Shown piece after piece: positions 1 through 9,524 of a stretch of DNA of 64,000 nt. Under the pieces are notes generated by a model, which saw only the letters and a program-made list of their open reading frames with translations, had not been told where the DNA came from and did not search any database. Source of the stretch: Paenibacillus sp. OV219 (GTDB lineage: Bacteria > Bacillota > Bacilli > Paenibacillales > Paenibacillaceae); assembly GCF_900110075.1 (NCBI RefSeq), contig NZ_FOCJ01000016.1, positions 1 through 64,000 on the forward strand, given 5' to 3'. The first letter of the stretch is position 1. Each line of letters starts with the position of its first letter. Made by a program: the position numbers and the translations under genes.

Positions 1-90
1 CGCGTTCCCATCCCGAACACGACCGTTAAGCCCTCCAGCGCCGATGGTACTTGGACCGCAGGGTCCTGGAAGAGTAGGACGTCGCCAAGC
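1..90 (+). rRNA. rrf: 5S ribosomal RNA, 3' part
   Basis: The first 90 bases match the 3' three-quarters of a Firmicutes 5S rRNA. Recognisable parts are the loop-C stretch CCGAACACG, the GCGCCGATGGTAC helix region, and the GAGTAGGACG..GCCAAGC 3' end. The 5' end lies outside the window, so an rRNA operon ends here. The following hairpin with a T-run terminates it. Confidence 0.93.
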
Positions 91-98
91 ACAGATAA

Positions 99-127
99 CC
101 GACCATATTCGATATGGTCGGTTTTTT
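99..127 (+). terminator. rRNA operon terminator
   Basis: A perfect 10-bp stem (CCGACCATAT / ATATGGTCGG) with a 3-nt loop is followed by six T. It begins eight bases after the 5S 3' end, so it should end the rRNA transcript. Confidence 0.9.
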
Positions 128-255
128 GTTGTTTTCACTCATTTGTTGCTGTCATTTGACTTGGCTATCAACAAAGGATTTTCCAGTGTTATCCAGAATA
201 TAGGTTAGTCCATGTTAAGAGGTGGAAAAACAGATATGAACGAGGGAGTGAGCAG

Positions 256-2754
256 ATGAAGACAACAACAGTATTCTCGTTGGATCAAGCGACGCTTGAT
301 CAAATCGAGCGCAAATTTCAGGTAAAGCAGCAGCTGACCGAGACTAGGCAACAGGAGCTGTTCGGAATTTTTCAAGAGGAAACGCTGACCGAAGAAGAGG
401 AGTTGGCGCTTAAGTTTTTGTTCGCTTATATGCCAATCAGTGACATGGCGGATTACGGTGGGGCTTTATTTCTGAACCATGTGCGCCAGACACTGGAGAT
501 TCGCAAACAAGTGCCGTGGGGATCGCGCGTGCCGGATCATCTCTTCCTGCATTTCGTGCTGCCCTACAGGGTCAATACGGAGAACATTGAGGATTCGCGC
601 GGCATCCTGTACCGCGAACTGGCAGGGCGGACTGCTCATCTCTCGATGGAGGAGGCGGTTCTGGAAACGAACTATTGGTGCCATGAGAAAGCGACTTACA
701 TCGGTAGCGATCTTCGTACGCTGTCTCCGCTCTCCATGGTGCGGAACGCGCGCGGGCGGTGCGGTGAAGAGTCGACGCTGGCCGTGGCAGCAATTCGCAG
801 CATCGGCATTCCTGCCCGTCAGGTGTATACGCCCCGCTGGGCCCATTGCGATGACAACCATGCATGGGTAGAAGCTTGGGCCGACGGAAAATGGCATTAC
901 ATCGGAGCTTGTGAACCGGAAGCTCGTCTCGATCAGGGCTGGTTCTCGCCGCCGGCGCGCCGGGCTATGCTGATTAACACGCGGATTTTTGCGGAGTATC
1001 TGGGCCCCGAGGACATTACTCTCGCTCACGATTGGTTTACAGAGATTAACCTGTTAGAAAATATTCGCCGACGCGCGAGATCCGCACGGAAGTTAGGGAT
1101 GAACATGGGCGATCTTGTCGTCCGCGCGGTGAAGGATGGCCTATGGGCCGAAACCATAATTTCGGTACCGGATTGTGACTCCATCACACTAATTCTAAGC
1201 GCAGCTAATCAGCCCTCTGGAAGTGTCGATTTCGATATGGTGCCACCGCCGGAGCGCGAAGGAGAATCGTTGGAGACGCTGATGGAAACGAAAATCCAGC
1301 AGCATAATAGCCGACTGGAGGAAGGAACCAGTTGCCGTTCTGCGTACGAGGGCACGTTCCTGAGCGAGCAAGATGCCGCTGCTCTAGCGGTGGAGACGGG
1401 CTTGCCTCCTGAGCGGGTATGGAGCGTGCTTCAGAAAGCGCGGGGTAACAGCAAGGAAATCGCGGCTTTCTTGCGCGAGCAGTCGGGTTCATTCGGCGAC
1501 TGGCCGCTTCGCCTGTTAGAAACGCTCAGAGACAAGGATTTGATCGATACGTTCCGGTCTGCGCTTGAAGATCACTTGATCGGCGCGCTGGCAATCCGTG
1601 GCACGCTAGATGAGGACGCTTTTGTCAACTATGTGCTATGTCCGCGGGTGTTGCATGAGATGATTGTTCCGTACCGTCAGAAGCTTCGCGAGTCGTTCAC
1701 GGAAACAGAAGCCAATCTGTTCCGCACTGAGCCATTAGCGTTGGTCAACCATCTTCGGCAGGGCTTCGGCGTTTGGACAGATTTGCCGAACCTGATGGGA
1801 AGGGGGAATCCGGTTGGCACCTACGAGCTGAAGCTGGGCGATCCTCAGTCGCTAGACATTATGTTCGTCGCTATTTGCCGTAGCCTGGGCATTCCGGCTC
1901 GATTGCAGCCAAGCGAACAACATGCGCAATATTTGCATGAGGGCAACTGGATGGATGCCGCGATTAAGGAGGCCGCTTCGCAGGGACGGGAGTCGAACGC
2001 GCGCGGGCAGCTAAAGCTTGTCAAGGACGCTGCCGCTTCACCGGATACGCCGGACGCCTCCTATATGGAGAACTTCACCTTCGCTCGGCTGGAAGGCAGT
2101 GTCTATAAGACACTAGTGTATCCTTACGCCAAAAAGGATGTATATGAAGAGTCGTTCGAAGTGGATCCAGGGGATTACCGGTTGACGACAGGCATTCGTC
2201 TGAAGGACGGCACGGTGCGAGTGCGTCTGACGTACTTCACCGTCTCGGCTGGAGCAACGACGGCATTGCCACTTACATTCCATGAGACGCTGGTCGATAT
2301 CCCGGTACTTGGCACTTTCGATTGCAGCAGAGGGATAGCGCAGTTGGACGGCGGATCGGCATCGCTTGCGGAGCTGCTCGGAACTGATGGCGCAATTGCA
2401 GCCTGGATTGAGCCGGAACGGGAGCCGACTAAGCATCTGTTCCGTGAGCTGAGCGAGTTGACTGAACCGCTGAATCAGCTGGGGATACCGATCGTGCTGC
2501 TTATTGGCGATGCAGAGTGGACAGCATCCTTTGACCAAGCGAACTATTCGTTGCTGCCTTCGAATACCGTGTTCGTTCGTGACATGAGCCGCGCCGAGCT
2601 ACCGGATCTAATCGTTCGGACACAGGCGAATGAAGCAGGCTTCCCTCATCTGTTCGTCCTGGACAGCAACTCCCTGGTACGCTACACTGCCTCTGGTTAC
2701 AAGATCGGAACTGGAAAAGAAGCGCTGCAAACGTTGGCGAGCCTTAAACATTAG
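256..2754 (+). CDS. Transglutaminase-like domain protein, multidomain
   Basis: An 832-residue protein with no signal peptide, so probably cytoplasmic. Residues about 160-235 form a transglutaminase core. Cys169 lies in GRCGEES and His202 in NHAWVEAW, and a Glu in the ACEPE motif sits where the third catalytic residue is expected. A short helical segment near 365-410 precedes a second transglutaminase-like stretch (GDPQSLDI..SLGIPARL) that lacks the Cys, so it looks inactive. The last ~110 residues resemble a thioredoxin fold without CxxC. The ATG at 256 follows GAGGGAG. Substrate and role are unknown. The gene stands alone between the 5S terminator and the ctsR operon. Confidence 0.8.
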   Translation: MKTTTVFSLDQATLDQIERKFQVKQQLTETRQQELFGIFQEETLTEEEELALKFLFAYMPISDMADYGGALFLNHVRQTLEIRKQVPWGSRVPDHLFLHFVLPYRVNTENIEDSRGILYRELAGRTAHLSMEEAVLETNYWCHEKATYIGSDLRTLSPLSMVRNARGRCGEESTLAVAAIRSIGIPARQVYTPRWAHCDDNHAWVEAWADGKWHYIGACEPEARLDQGWFSPPARRAMLINTRIFAEYLGPEDITLAHDWFTEINLLENIRRRARSARKLGMNMGDLVVRAVKDGLWAETIISVPDCDSITLILSAANQPSGSVDFDMVPPPEREGESLETLMETKIQQHNSRLEEGTSCRSAYEGTFLSEQDAAALAVETGLPPERVWSVLQKARGNSKEIAAFLREQSGSFGDWPLRLLETLRDKDLIDTFRSALEDHLIGALAIRGTLDEDAFVNYVLCPRVLHEMIVPYRQKLRESFTETEANLFRTEPLALVNHLRQGFGVWTDLPNLMGRGNPVGTYELKLGDPQSLDIMFVAICRSLGIPARLQPSEQHAQYLHEGNWMDAAIKEAASQGRESNARGQLKLVKDAAASPDTPDASYMENFTFARLEGSVYKTLVYPYAKKDVYEESFEVDPGDYRLTTGIRLKDGTVRVRLTYFTVSAGATTALPLTFHETLVDIPVLGTFDCSRGIAQLDGGSASLAELLGTDGAIAAWIEPEREPTKHLFRELSELTEPLNQLGIPIVLLIGDAEWTASFDQANYSLLPSNTVFVRDMSRAELPDLIVRTQANEAGFPHLFVLDSNSLVRYTASGYKIGTGKEALQTLASLKH

Positions 2755-2785
2755 GCATAGATAGTCAAGACGACACGGTCTCGTT

Positions 2786-2818
2786 CCTGCATGCCAGGGG
2801 TGGAGGCAGTTTTTTTTG
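2786..2818 (+). terminator. Possible terminator after the transglutaminase gene
   Basis: CTGC..CC AGGGGT GG..GCAG forms an imperfect hairpin followed by eight T. The stem is weak and interrupted, but the T-run and the position just after the stop codon favour termination. Confidence 0.5.
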
Positions 2819-2907
2819 CAAGAGGAGGTTGGAAGCAGGGGTATAAATGGACCGAATCCGCCCAAGATAGTAAGGGGCATTACAGTCATGCAACGAAGGC
2901 AATACAC

Positions 2908-2935
2908 TTGACCTTTTGGCAATTTTGCGTATAAT
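2908..2935 (+). promoter_or_regulatory. SigA-type promoter of the ctsR operon
   Basis: TTGACC (2908-2913) and TATAAT (2930-2935) are separated by 16 bp. The predicted start near 2942 falls at the edge of the CtsR operator, the arrangement expected for an autorepressed heat-shock operon. Confidence 0.8.
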
Positions 2936-2943
2936 AAAGTTAA

Positions 2944-2960
2944 AGTCAAAGAAAGTCAAA
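2944..2960 (+). promoter_or_regulatory. CtsR operator (heptad direct repeat)
   Basis: AGTCAAA-GAA-AGTCAAA exactly fits the known CtsR recognition rule of two (A/G)GTCAAA heptads with a three-base spacer. It overlaps the predicted transcription start. Further TTTGAC half-sites on the opposite strand follow at 2966-2984. Confidence 0.88.
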
Positions 2961-3049
2961 GTCAATTTGACTAAAAACTTTGACGATTCCAACAATCGGC
3001 TGATTTAGCCTCAAGTTTGTTGTAAGGGCATCATAGGGAGGTTGGCGAA

Positions 3050-3511
3050 ATGCGCAACATTTCCGATCTCATCGAGCAGTATCTCAAGCATATGCTAAAG
3101 GAAAGCCCTGGCGGCGCTGTCGAATTGCAGCGCAACGATTTGGCAGATCGGTTCTCTTGTGTTCCGTCCCAAATCAATTACGTCATCAGTACACGGTTCA
3201 CGATGGAGAAGGGATATATGGTAGAGAGCAAGCGCGGCGGCGGCGGGTATATTCGCATTCAGCGCGTGGAGCTGCCTACCTTATCGGCTCTCCAAGGCCA
3301 TCTTGCCGAAACAATCGGCGATCAAGTGGACCAGGATACGGCAGAAGGAATTGTGTATCAGCTGGAGGAAGGGAAGCACATCTCGAGGCGCGAAGCGAAT
3401 TTGCTCCGGGCGGCGATGTCCCGCGACACCATTGCTGTGAAGCTTCCACTGCGTGACGAAATTCGGGCTAGGCTGCTCCGGGCGATGTTAATTACGCTGC
3501 TCGTGAAGTAA
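3050..3511 (+). CDS. ctsR: CtsR, class III heat-shock repressor
   Basis: A 153-residue dimeric winged-helix repressor of clp genes. The N-terminal half carries the helix-turn-helix and the glycine-rich wing RGGGGY at residues 62-67, the family's DNA-binding and heat-sensing loop. The C-terminal half is the four-helix dimerisation domain. GGGAGG lies upstream of the ATG. It is the first gene of a four-gene operon and should repress itself through the heptad repeat at 2944-2960. In this family CtsR is inactivated by heat and by the McsA/McsB pair encoded next. Confidence 0.96.
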   Translation: MRNISDLIEQYLKHMLKESPGGAVELQRNDLADRFSCVPSQINYVISTRFTMEKGYMVESKRGGGGYIRIQRVELPTLSALQGHLAETIGDQVDQDTAEGIVYQLEEGKHISRREANLLRAAMSRDTIAVKLPLRDEIRARLLRAMLITLLVK

Positions 3512-3546
3512 GCTGCGCAGCCTTGCAAGAGGAGGGATAGTGCGGA

Positions 3547-4071
3547 ATGCTTTGTCAGGAATGTGACAAGAAGCCGGCTACGCTTCATTTTACGAAAATT
3601 GTGAATGGCGAGAAGACGGAGTTTCATATTTGTGAATCGTGCGCACGCGAACGGGGCGAAGGAATCCCAGGCACAGCGAACGGATTTTCAATCCACAGCT
3701 TGCTGTCCGGACTTCTGGACTTCGAACCGGTTGGCAGCATGAACGCGCTTGGCGCGAAGCCGGCACAGCAGCTGCGCTGCGACAATTGCGGTCTGACCTA
3801 TACACAATTTAGTAAGATGGGCCGTTTCGGCTGCAGCAATTGTTACACCCAGTTTGGAAGCAAATTGGACCCGATTCTGAAACGGGTTCACGGCAATACG
3901 ACACATGTCGGTAAAATTCCAAAGCGCACAGGTGTTCAAATTCAGCTCAAACGAGAAATTGACGAGCTTAAACAGGATTTGAGCATGCGAATCGAGCAGC
4001 AGGAGTTTGAAACCGCTGCTGAGCTACGCGACCGAATTCGGGAGCTGGAGCGCAAAATAGCCGATGTTTAG
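3547..4071 (+). CDS. mcsA: McsA, zinc-binding activator of McsB
   Basis: A 174-residue protein with four CxxC pairs visible at Cys3/6, 29/32, 78/81 and 96/99. These are the zinc sites expected of McsA. The C-terminus holds a UVR motif (QQEFETAAELRDRIRELE), a short helical hairpin used for protein contacts. Known role: activator of the McsB arginine kinase, and it also protects against metal and thiol stress. The start at 3547 follows GGAGGG. It lies 35 bp after ctsR and 27 bp before mcsB. Confidence 0.95.
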   Translation: MLCQECDKKPATLHFTKIVNGEKTEFHICESCARERGEGIPGTANGFSIHSLLSGLLDFEPVGSMNALGAKPAQQLRCDNCGLTYTQFSKMGRFGCSNCYTQFGSKLDPILKRVHGNTTHVGKIPKRTGVQIQLKREIDELKQDLSMRIEQQEFETAAELRDRIRELERKIADV

Positions 4072-4098
4072 GCACGGTTAGGAAGGTGAAATGAAACG

Positions 4099-5178
4099 AT
4101 GTCGAAGCGGTCTTATGTAGAAGAAGCGCTAAGCGACTGGATGAAGGGCAACGGCCCGGACACGGATGTTGTCATTAGCAGCCGGATCCGTATTGCTCGT
4201 AATTTATCGGGTCATCCGTTTCCGATGCTTGCGACCTCACAGCAGGCGCAGGATGTCATGAAGCAGCTCACCGCTGTTGCTGAGACTGGCCGATTAGACA
4301 GCTGTGGACCATTCGAAACGATCGAGCTCTCCCAGTTAAGTGAATTGGAACGCCGAGTTCTTGTGGAGAAGCATCTGATCAGCCCGAACTTAGCGAATGA
4401 ATCGCGCTGCGGCGCGGTGATGCTTAGCGAGAACGAGTCGGTTAGCATAATGGTGAACGAAGAGGATCACTTGCGGATTCAATGCTTGTATCCAGGTTTT
4501 CAGATTAAGGAAGCATGGACAGTGGCGAGCCGCATTGACGATATTTTTGAAGAGGTCACTGATTACGCATTCGATGAACGAAGAGGCTACTTAACGAGCT
4601 GTCCGACCAACGTCGGAACGGGCATTCGCTCTTCAGTGATGATGCATCTGCCGGGGCTTGTGCTTACACAGCAGATCAACCGGATTTTGTCAGCTATCCA
4701 GCAAGTGGGGCTTGCGGTTCGGGGGATTTACGGCGAGGGCAGCGAAGCGCTCGGAAACCTGTTCCAAATCTCGAATCAGATTACGCTTGGTCAGTCCGAG
4801 GGGGAAATCATCGAGAATCTACACAGCGTAGCGCGTCAAATTATCGAGCACGAGAGAGCGGCACGCCAGCGTCTGCTGGAAGAGTCGCGGGTGCGCCTGG
4901 AGGATCGGGTGCTCCGTTCTTACGGTACGTTGTCGCATGCGATGATTATGGATTCGAAGGAAGCGGCTCAGCGGCTTTCCGATGTAAGGCTCGGCATTGA
5001 TCTAGGCTTAATTGTAGATGTGTCGCCTCAGGCGATGAACGAAATGATGGTATTAACGCAGCCGGGCTTTCTCCAACAGGTGTTCCGTGAGAAAATGACG
5101 CCTGAACAGAGGGACATCCGGCGAGCGGAACTTATACGCAATCAGTTGTACAGTGAAACTGATCATGGGGGTGTATGA
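4099..5178 (+). CDS. mcsB: McsB, protein-arginine kinase
   Basis: A 359-residue phosphagen-kinase-fold enzyme that phosphorylates arginines on unfolded proteins and on CtsR, marking them for ClpC/ClpP degradation. Visible hallmarks are the ATP-binding SSRIRIARN segment (about 27-35), the [10 protein letters not shown] loop with Cys168, and the C-terminal RDIRRA motif (338-343), which is the phospho-arginine-binding allosteric site. The stop codon overlaps or abuts the clpC start region, which suggests translational coupling. Confidence 0.95.
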   Translation: MSKRSYVEEALSDWMKGNGPDTDVVISSRIRIARNLSGHPFPMLATSQQAQDVMKQLTAVAETGRLDSCGPFETIELSQLSELERRVLVEKHLISPNLANESRCGAVMLSENESVSIMVNEEDHLRIQCLYPGFQIKEAWTVASRIDDIFEEVTDYAFDERRGYLTSCPTNVGTGIRSSVMMHLPGLVLTQQINRILSAIQQVGLAVRGIYGEGSEALGNLFQISNQITLGQSEGEIIENLHSVARQIIEHERAARQRLLEESRVRLEDRVLRSYGTLSHAMIMDSKEAAQRLSDVRLGIDLGLIVDVSPQAMNEMMVLTQPGFLQQVFREKMTPEQRDIRRAELIRNQLYSETDHGGV

Positions 5179-5180
5179 AC

Positions 5181-7640
5181 ATGATGTTTGGAAGATTTAC
5201 GGAACGGGCACAGAAGGTGCTCGCACTTGCTCAGGAAGAAGCGGTTCGTCTCGGTCATAACAATATCGGCACGGAGCATATTTTGCTCGGGTTGAACCGA
5301 GAAGGGGAAGGAATCGCAGCCAAAGCACTCATCGGATTAGGCCTTAGCCTTGAGAAGATTCAAGACGAGGTTGAGACATTAATCGGTCGCGGACAAGAGC
5401 AACCGACCAATATCGCTTATACACCGCGTGCGAAGAAGGTTATTGAGCTGTCGATGGATGAGGCGCGCAAGCTTGGTCACACGTATGTGGGAACGGAGCA
5501 TATCCTGCTGGGGCTCATCCGTGAAGGAGAAGGCGTCGCAGCTCGCGTACTGAATAACCTCGGCATTAGCTTAAATAAAGCACGTCAACAAGTGCTGCAG
5601 CTGCTCGGAAGCAGCGAAGCCGTGTCCAGCAATCATGGCGCACCGGCGAATGTAAGCACACCGACACTGGACGGACTTGCTCGTGACCTGACGGCTTACG
5701 CAAAAGACGGCAATCTTGACCCGGTTATCGGACGCAGCAAAGAAATCGAGCGCGTTATCCAAGTGCTCAGCCGTAGAACGAAGAACAATCCCGTTCTGAT
5801 CGGTGAGCCAGGGGTTGGTAAGACTGCTATTGCCGAAGGGCTCGCGCAGAAGATCATCGCAGGCGAAATTCCGGAGACGCTGCGCGACAAGCGCGTCATG
5901 ACGCTCGATATGGGCTCTGTCGTTGCCGGAACGAAGTACCGCGGTGAATTCGAAGACCGACTGAAGAAGATTATGGACGAAATTCGCCAAGCCGGAAACA
6001 TCGTCTTGTTCATTGATGAGCTGCATACGCTTATCGGTGCAGGCGGGGCGGAAGGCGCGATTGATGCCTCGAATATTTTGAAGCCAGCGCTTGCACGGGG
6101 CGAGCTGCAATGTATCGGTGCAACGACGCTGGACGAATACCGCAAATACATTGAGAAAGACGCAGCGCTGGAGCGTCGTTTCCAACCGATTACGGTTGAT
6201 CAGCCGTCGCCGGAGGAAGCGATTCAAATTCTTCACGGGCTGCGCGATCGTTATGAAGCGCATCACCGCGTGAAGATTACCGATGAAGCGATTGAGCAAG
6301 CGGTTAAGCTATCTGACCGCTACATTACAGACCGGTTCCTGCCGGATAAAGCGATCGATTTGATTGATGAAGCGTCTTCCAAAGTACGCTTGAAATCGTA
6401 TACGGTACCGCCGAATCTCAAGCAGCTCGAGAACCGTCTGGAGGATATCCGTAAGGAGAAAGACTCCGCTGTTCAGAGCCAGGAGTTCGAGAAAGCGGCT
6501 GCACTCCGTGATACGGAGCAGAAGATTCGCGAAGAGCTCGACGTTACAAAGAACCAGTGGAAAGAGAAGCAAGGTCGCACGGATTCTGAAGTAACGCCGG
6601 ACGATATCGCTCAAATTGTAGCTAGCTGGACCGGTATTCCTGTAACGAAGCTAGCGGAGGAAGAAACACAGCGCCTGCTCAAGATGGAAGAAATTCTGCA
6701 TGACCGCATTATCGGTCAGAGCGAAGCGGTTAAAGCGGTATCCCGCGCAATCCGCAGAGCACGTGCAGGCTTGAAAGATCCGAAGCGTCCGATGGGCTCG
6801 TTTATTTTCCTCGGCCCAACGGGTGTAGGTAAGACGGAGCTTGCCCGTGCGCTGGCTGAAGCGATGTTCGGCGATGAGAATGCGGTTATCCGCATCGACA
6901 TGTCTGAGTATATGGAGAAGCATTCGACTTCGAGACTTGTCGGAGCGCCTCCAGGCTATGTCGGTTACGAAGAAGGCGGCCAACTGACGGAGAAAGTACG
7001 CCGTAAGCCATATTCGGTCGTGCTGCTTGATGAGATCGAGAAGGCGCATCCGGAAGTATTCAATATTCTTCTGCAAGTGCTTGAGGACGGCCGTTTGACG
7101 GACTCCAAGGGCCGCGTGGTGGACTTCCGTAATACGCTCATTATTATGACGTCGAACGTAGGCGCTGACCAAATCAAGAAAAATTCTTCGCTTGGTTTCA
7201 CGGCAGCGCAGGATGCTGGCCGCGATTTCAACATCATGAAGGAGAAGGTGCTGGCAGAGCTCAAGAAGAGCTTCCGTCCGGAGTTCCTGAACCGGATTGA
7301 TGAGACAATCGTGTTCCACTCGCTCGAAAAAGAGCATATCTCGCAGATCGTGACGCTCATGTCCGAAGAGCTTCGCAAACGTCTGCGTGAGCAGGAAGTG
7401 GACTTTACGCTTACTGACGCAGCGAAGGATTTCCTCGCGAAGGAAGGCTTCGATCCGCAGTACGGCGCTCGTCCTCTGCGCAGAGCAATCCAGAAGCATA
7501 TCGAGGACCGTCTGTCCGAAGATCTGCTCATGGGTACTATTGCCAAAGGTCATAAGCTCATCATTGATGAGAAGGATGGCGGGTTGACAGTTACTCATGT
7601 AGATAGTGTGTCGGCTCCAGAGGAAACGGCAACGAAGTAA
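5181..7640 (+). CDS. clpC: ClpC, AAA+ unfoldase of the ClpCP protease
   Basis: An ATP-dependent unfoldase that feeds arginine-phosphorylated and adaptor-bound proteins to ClpP. The N-domain has two Clp repeats (about 1-145). AAA module 1 has Walker A GEPGVGKT near 208-215. A UVR-containing middle domain ([12 protein letters not shown]) follows, then AAA module 2 with GPTGVGKT near 545. I chose the ATG at 5181 (819 aa, [11 protein letters not shown]). GGGGG at 5167-5171 is well spaced for it but too close for the ATG at 5175. It is the last gene of the ctsR operon, followed by a strong terminator. Confidence 0.96.
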   Translation: MMFGRFTERAQKVLALAQEEAVRLGHNNIGTEHILLGLNREGEGIAAKALIGLGLSLEKIQDEVETLIGRGQEQPTNIAYTPRAKKVIELSMDEARKLGHTYVGTEHILLGLIREGEGVAARVLNNLGISLNKARQQVLQLLGSSEAVSSNHGAPANVSTPTLDGLARDLTAYAKDGNLDPVIGRSKEIERVIQVLSRRTKNNPVLIGEPGVGKTAIAEGLAQKIIAGEIPETLRDKRVMTLDMGSVVAGTKYRGEFEDRLKKIMDEIRQAGNIVLFIDELHTLIGAGGAEGAIDASNILKPALARGELQCIGATTLDEYRKYIEKDAALERRFQPITVDQPSPEEAIQILHGLRDRYEAHHRVKITDEAIEQAVKLSDRYITDRFLPDKAIDLIDEASSKVRLKSYTVPPNLKQLENRLEDIRKEKDSAVQSQEFEKAAALRDTEQKIREELDVTKNQWKEKQGRTDSEVTPDDIAQIVASWTGIPVTKLAEEETQRLLKMEEILHDRIIGQSEAVKAVSRAIRRARAGLKDPKRPMGSFIFLGPTGVGKTELARALAEAMFGDENAVIRIDMSEYMEKHSTSRLVGAPPGYVGYEEGGQLTEKVRRKPYSVVLLDEIEKAHPEVFNILLQVLEDGRLTDSKGRVVDFRNTLIIMTSNVGADQIKKNSSLGFTAAQDAGRDFNIMKEKVLAELKKSFRPEFLNRIDETIVFHSLEKEHISQIVTLMSEELRKRLREQEVDFTLTDAAKDFLAKEGFDPQYGARPLRRAIQKHIEDRLSEDLLMGTIAKGHKLIIDEKDGGLTVTHVDSVSAPEETATK

Positions 7641-7690
7641 CGTGGTTAATATGTAACGCAGTTAGATAAATATGTAACGAAGTTACATGC

Positions 7691-7720
7691 AGCCCCTCAC
7701 TCGCAGAGTGAGGGGCTTTT
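7691..7720 (+). terminator. ctsR-clpC operon terminator
   Basis: AGCCCCTCACT / AGTGAGGGGCT is a perfect 11-bp stem with a five-base loop, ending in TTTT. It lies 50 bp after the clpC stop. Confidence 0.88.
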
Positions 7721-7737
7721 CCATCTGTCTCTGCTCC

Positions 7738-7930
7738 TAAATGGAAGCGTGTCCGTAGGGACAAAAGCGAGCACCAGCAGGCAAAATCACTCACGCGCCT
7801 CTGCGACACCTCACGTCCCCATGGTCCCGCAGGGACACCAGGTAACTAAACAACGCCAAACATAAAGCGTGTCCCGCAAGGGACGAAAGCGAGTACTAGT
7901 ACAAACTCACTCGCGAGCGCCTCTCTGTAA
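7738..7930. repeat. Two diverged ~70-bp direct repeats with GTCC..GGAC hairpins
   Basis: Copy 1 (about 7738-7808) and copy 2 (about 7858-7930) share the order AAGCGTGTCC..GGGAC-AAAGCGAG-..-AATCACTC/AACTCACTC-..-GCGCCTCT. Each contains a small hairpin, and a third hairpin (GTCCCGCAGGGAC) lies between them at about 7824-7836. There is no ORF, so this looks like a non-coding intergenic repeat family. Copy number elsewhere is unknown. Confidence 0.7.
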
Positions 7931-7944
7931 CTCCAACGTTATAC

Positions 7945-8020
7945 CTTCCGGGAGTCCAGAGGGGTGGGTGGTAACCCCTTGGGGTCCCCCTGGCAAGGGG
8001 GATTTAGGGGGTGGTAAGTA
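7945..8020. repeat. G-rich palindromic spacer element
   Basis: The stretch holds ACCCC-TT-GGGGT followed by TCCCCCT-GGCA-AGGGGGA (7985-8002), then further GGGGG runs. No coding potential is seen. It is probably another intergenic repeat of the kind common in this family. With the repeats just upstream it fills most of the clpC-radA gap. The rest of that gap (8003-8143) holds only a small inverted repeat at 8083-8108. Confidence 0.5.
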
Positions 8021-8143
8021 AATTAAGGGGGGGTAATTGAATTTAGGAGAAGCTAAGTTGATATAAAGGTTTAATTAGGGTGGTTTACACACTTTGTAAA
8101 TGGTAAACTTTAAATGATACCTCTAATGTATAAGGAGCCGCTG

Positions 8144-9511
8144 ATGGCAAAACTTAAAACCAAGTTCGCATGTACAGAATGCGGCACAGAATCACCGAAG
8201 TGGATGGGCAAATGCCCAGGCTGCGGGCAATGGAATACGATGGTGGAAGAGAAGGAAACGGTTGTCAAAACACAAGGAATGGGCTCGCAGCTCATTCAGA
8301 CGAAAGAAAAGCCGCGTCCCATCATACATATAGAAAGTGGCCAAGAGAAACGGATTGAGACAACCAATCAGGAGCTCAATCGCGTATTGGGCGGCGGAGT
8401 CGTACCAGGCTCGCTCATTCTTGTAGGCGGAGACCCTGGTATTGGCAAATCGACGCTGCTGCTTCAAACCTCGCATGCGCTGGCTTCCATGAACCTAACG
8501 GTTCTCTATATTTCCGGAGAGGAATCGGTTCGGCAGACACGCCTTCGGGCAGACCGCCTCGGAGCGCTCACCGAGAAGCTGTACGTGCTGTGCGAAACGA
8601 ACATGGAGCAAATTAACGACGCGATTGAATCGGTCCAGCCTGATTTTCTCGTTATCGACTCGATCCAGACGGTGTACGATCCGAATGTGCAATCTGCCCC
8701 TGGCAGCGTCTCGCAAGTAAGGGAATGTACCGCCCACTTCATGCGCGTCGCGAAGATTAAAGGCATTGCAACCGTGCTTGTCGGTCACGTCACGAAGGAA
8801 GGCGCAATCGCCGGTCCACGTATGCTGGAGCATATGGTGGACTGTGTGCTCTATTTCGAAGGTGAGCGGCATCATACGTACCGATTGCTTAGGGCCGTTA
8901 AGAATCGTTTCGGCTCTACGAACGAGATCGGGATCTTCGAGATGGGGGAGGAAGGGCTGCGGGAGGTCAACAATCCGTCCGAGCTGTTCTTGTCCGAACG
9001 TCCGCTTGGCGTATCAGGCTCTACCGTTGTCGCAGCTATGGAAGGTACAAGGCCCGTGCTCGTGGAGCTTCAGGCGCTTGTCGCCACAACGAACTTCCCT
9101 TCGCCGCGCCGGATGGCAACCGGGATCGACCATAATCGGATGACGCTTATTGTCGCGGTACTGGAGAAGCGGATGGGGATGTTCCTGCAGACGCAGGATG
9201 CATATTTGAACGTCGCCGGCGGTATAAGACTCGATGAGCCGGCAGTCGATCTCGCAGCAGCAGTCAGCATTGCATCAAGCTTCCGCGATGCGCCGACTAG
9301 ACCGTACGATGTGTTTTTTGGTGAGATCGGACTTACTGGTGAAGTGCGGGGCGTATCCCGTGCGGAGCAGCGTGTGAAAGAAGCGCAGAAGCTGGGCTTC
9401 AAACGGGTCATTATGCCAAGCAAGAGCTTGAAGGGCTGGACTCCGCCGAAAGGCATAGAAATCATCGGTGTAGAGACGGTCGCACAAGCGCTGTCCGCAG
9501 CATTCGGATAG
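8144..9511 (+). CDS. radA: RadA, DNA repair ATPase/helicase
   Basis: A 455-residue RecA-like protein that acts in branch migration of recombination intermediates. It starts with a zinc finger (Cys10, 13, 24, 27). Next come a Walker A motif, [10 protein letters not shown] (about 95-104), the family-specific KNRFG motif, and a C-terminal Lon-like domain. I chose the ATG at 8144 because AAGGAG sits six bases upstream and the N-terminus then begins directly at the zinc finger. An in-frame ATG at 8114 lacks a ribosome site. It is followed 13 bp later by disA, as in other Bacilli. Confidence 0.95.
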   Translation: MAKLKTKFACTECGTESPKWMGKCPGCGQWNTMVEEKETVVKTQGMGSQLIQTKEKPRPIIHIESGQEKRIETTNQELNRVLGGGVVPGSLILVGGDPGIGKSTLLLQTSHALASMNLTVLYISGEESVRQTRLRADRLGALTEKLYVLCETNMEQINDAIESVQPDFLVIDSIQTVYDPNVQSAPGSVSQVRECTAHFMRVAKIKGIATVLVGHVTKEGAIAGPRMLEHMVDCVLYFEGERHHTYRLLRAVKNRFGSTNEIGIFEMGEEGLREVNNPSELFLSERPLGVSGSTVVAAMEGTRPVLVELQALVATTNFPSPRRMATGIDHNRMTLIVAVLEKRMGMFLQTQDAYLNVAGGIRLDEPAVDLAAAVSIASSFRDAPTRPYDVFFGEIGLTGEVRGVSRAEQRVKEAQKLGFKRVIMPSKSLKGWTPPKGIEIIGVETVAQALSAAFG

Positions 9512-9524
9512 AGGGGGGAAATGG

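Noticed and set aside
6651-7598. 315-residue minus-strand frame within clpC
   Set aside because: Shadow of the conserved second AAA module. No start signals.
7591-7809. Small minus-strand ORF at the clpC end
   Set aside because: It runs through the clpC terminator and the repeat element, with no ribosome site or domain.
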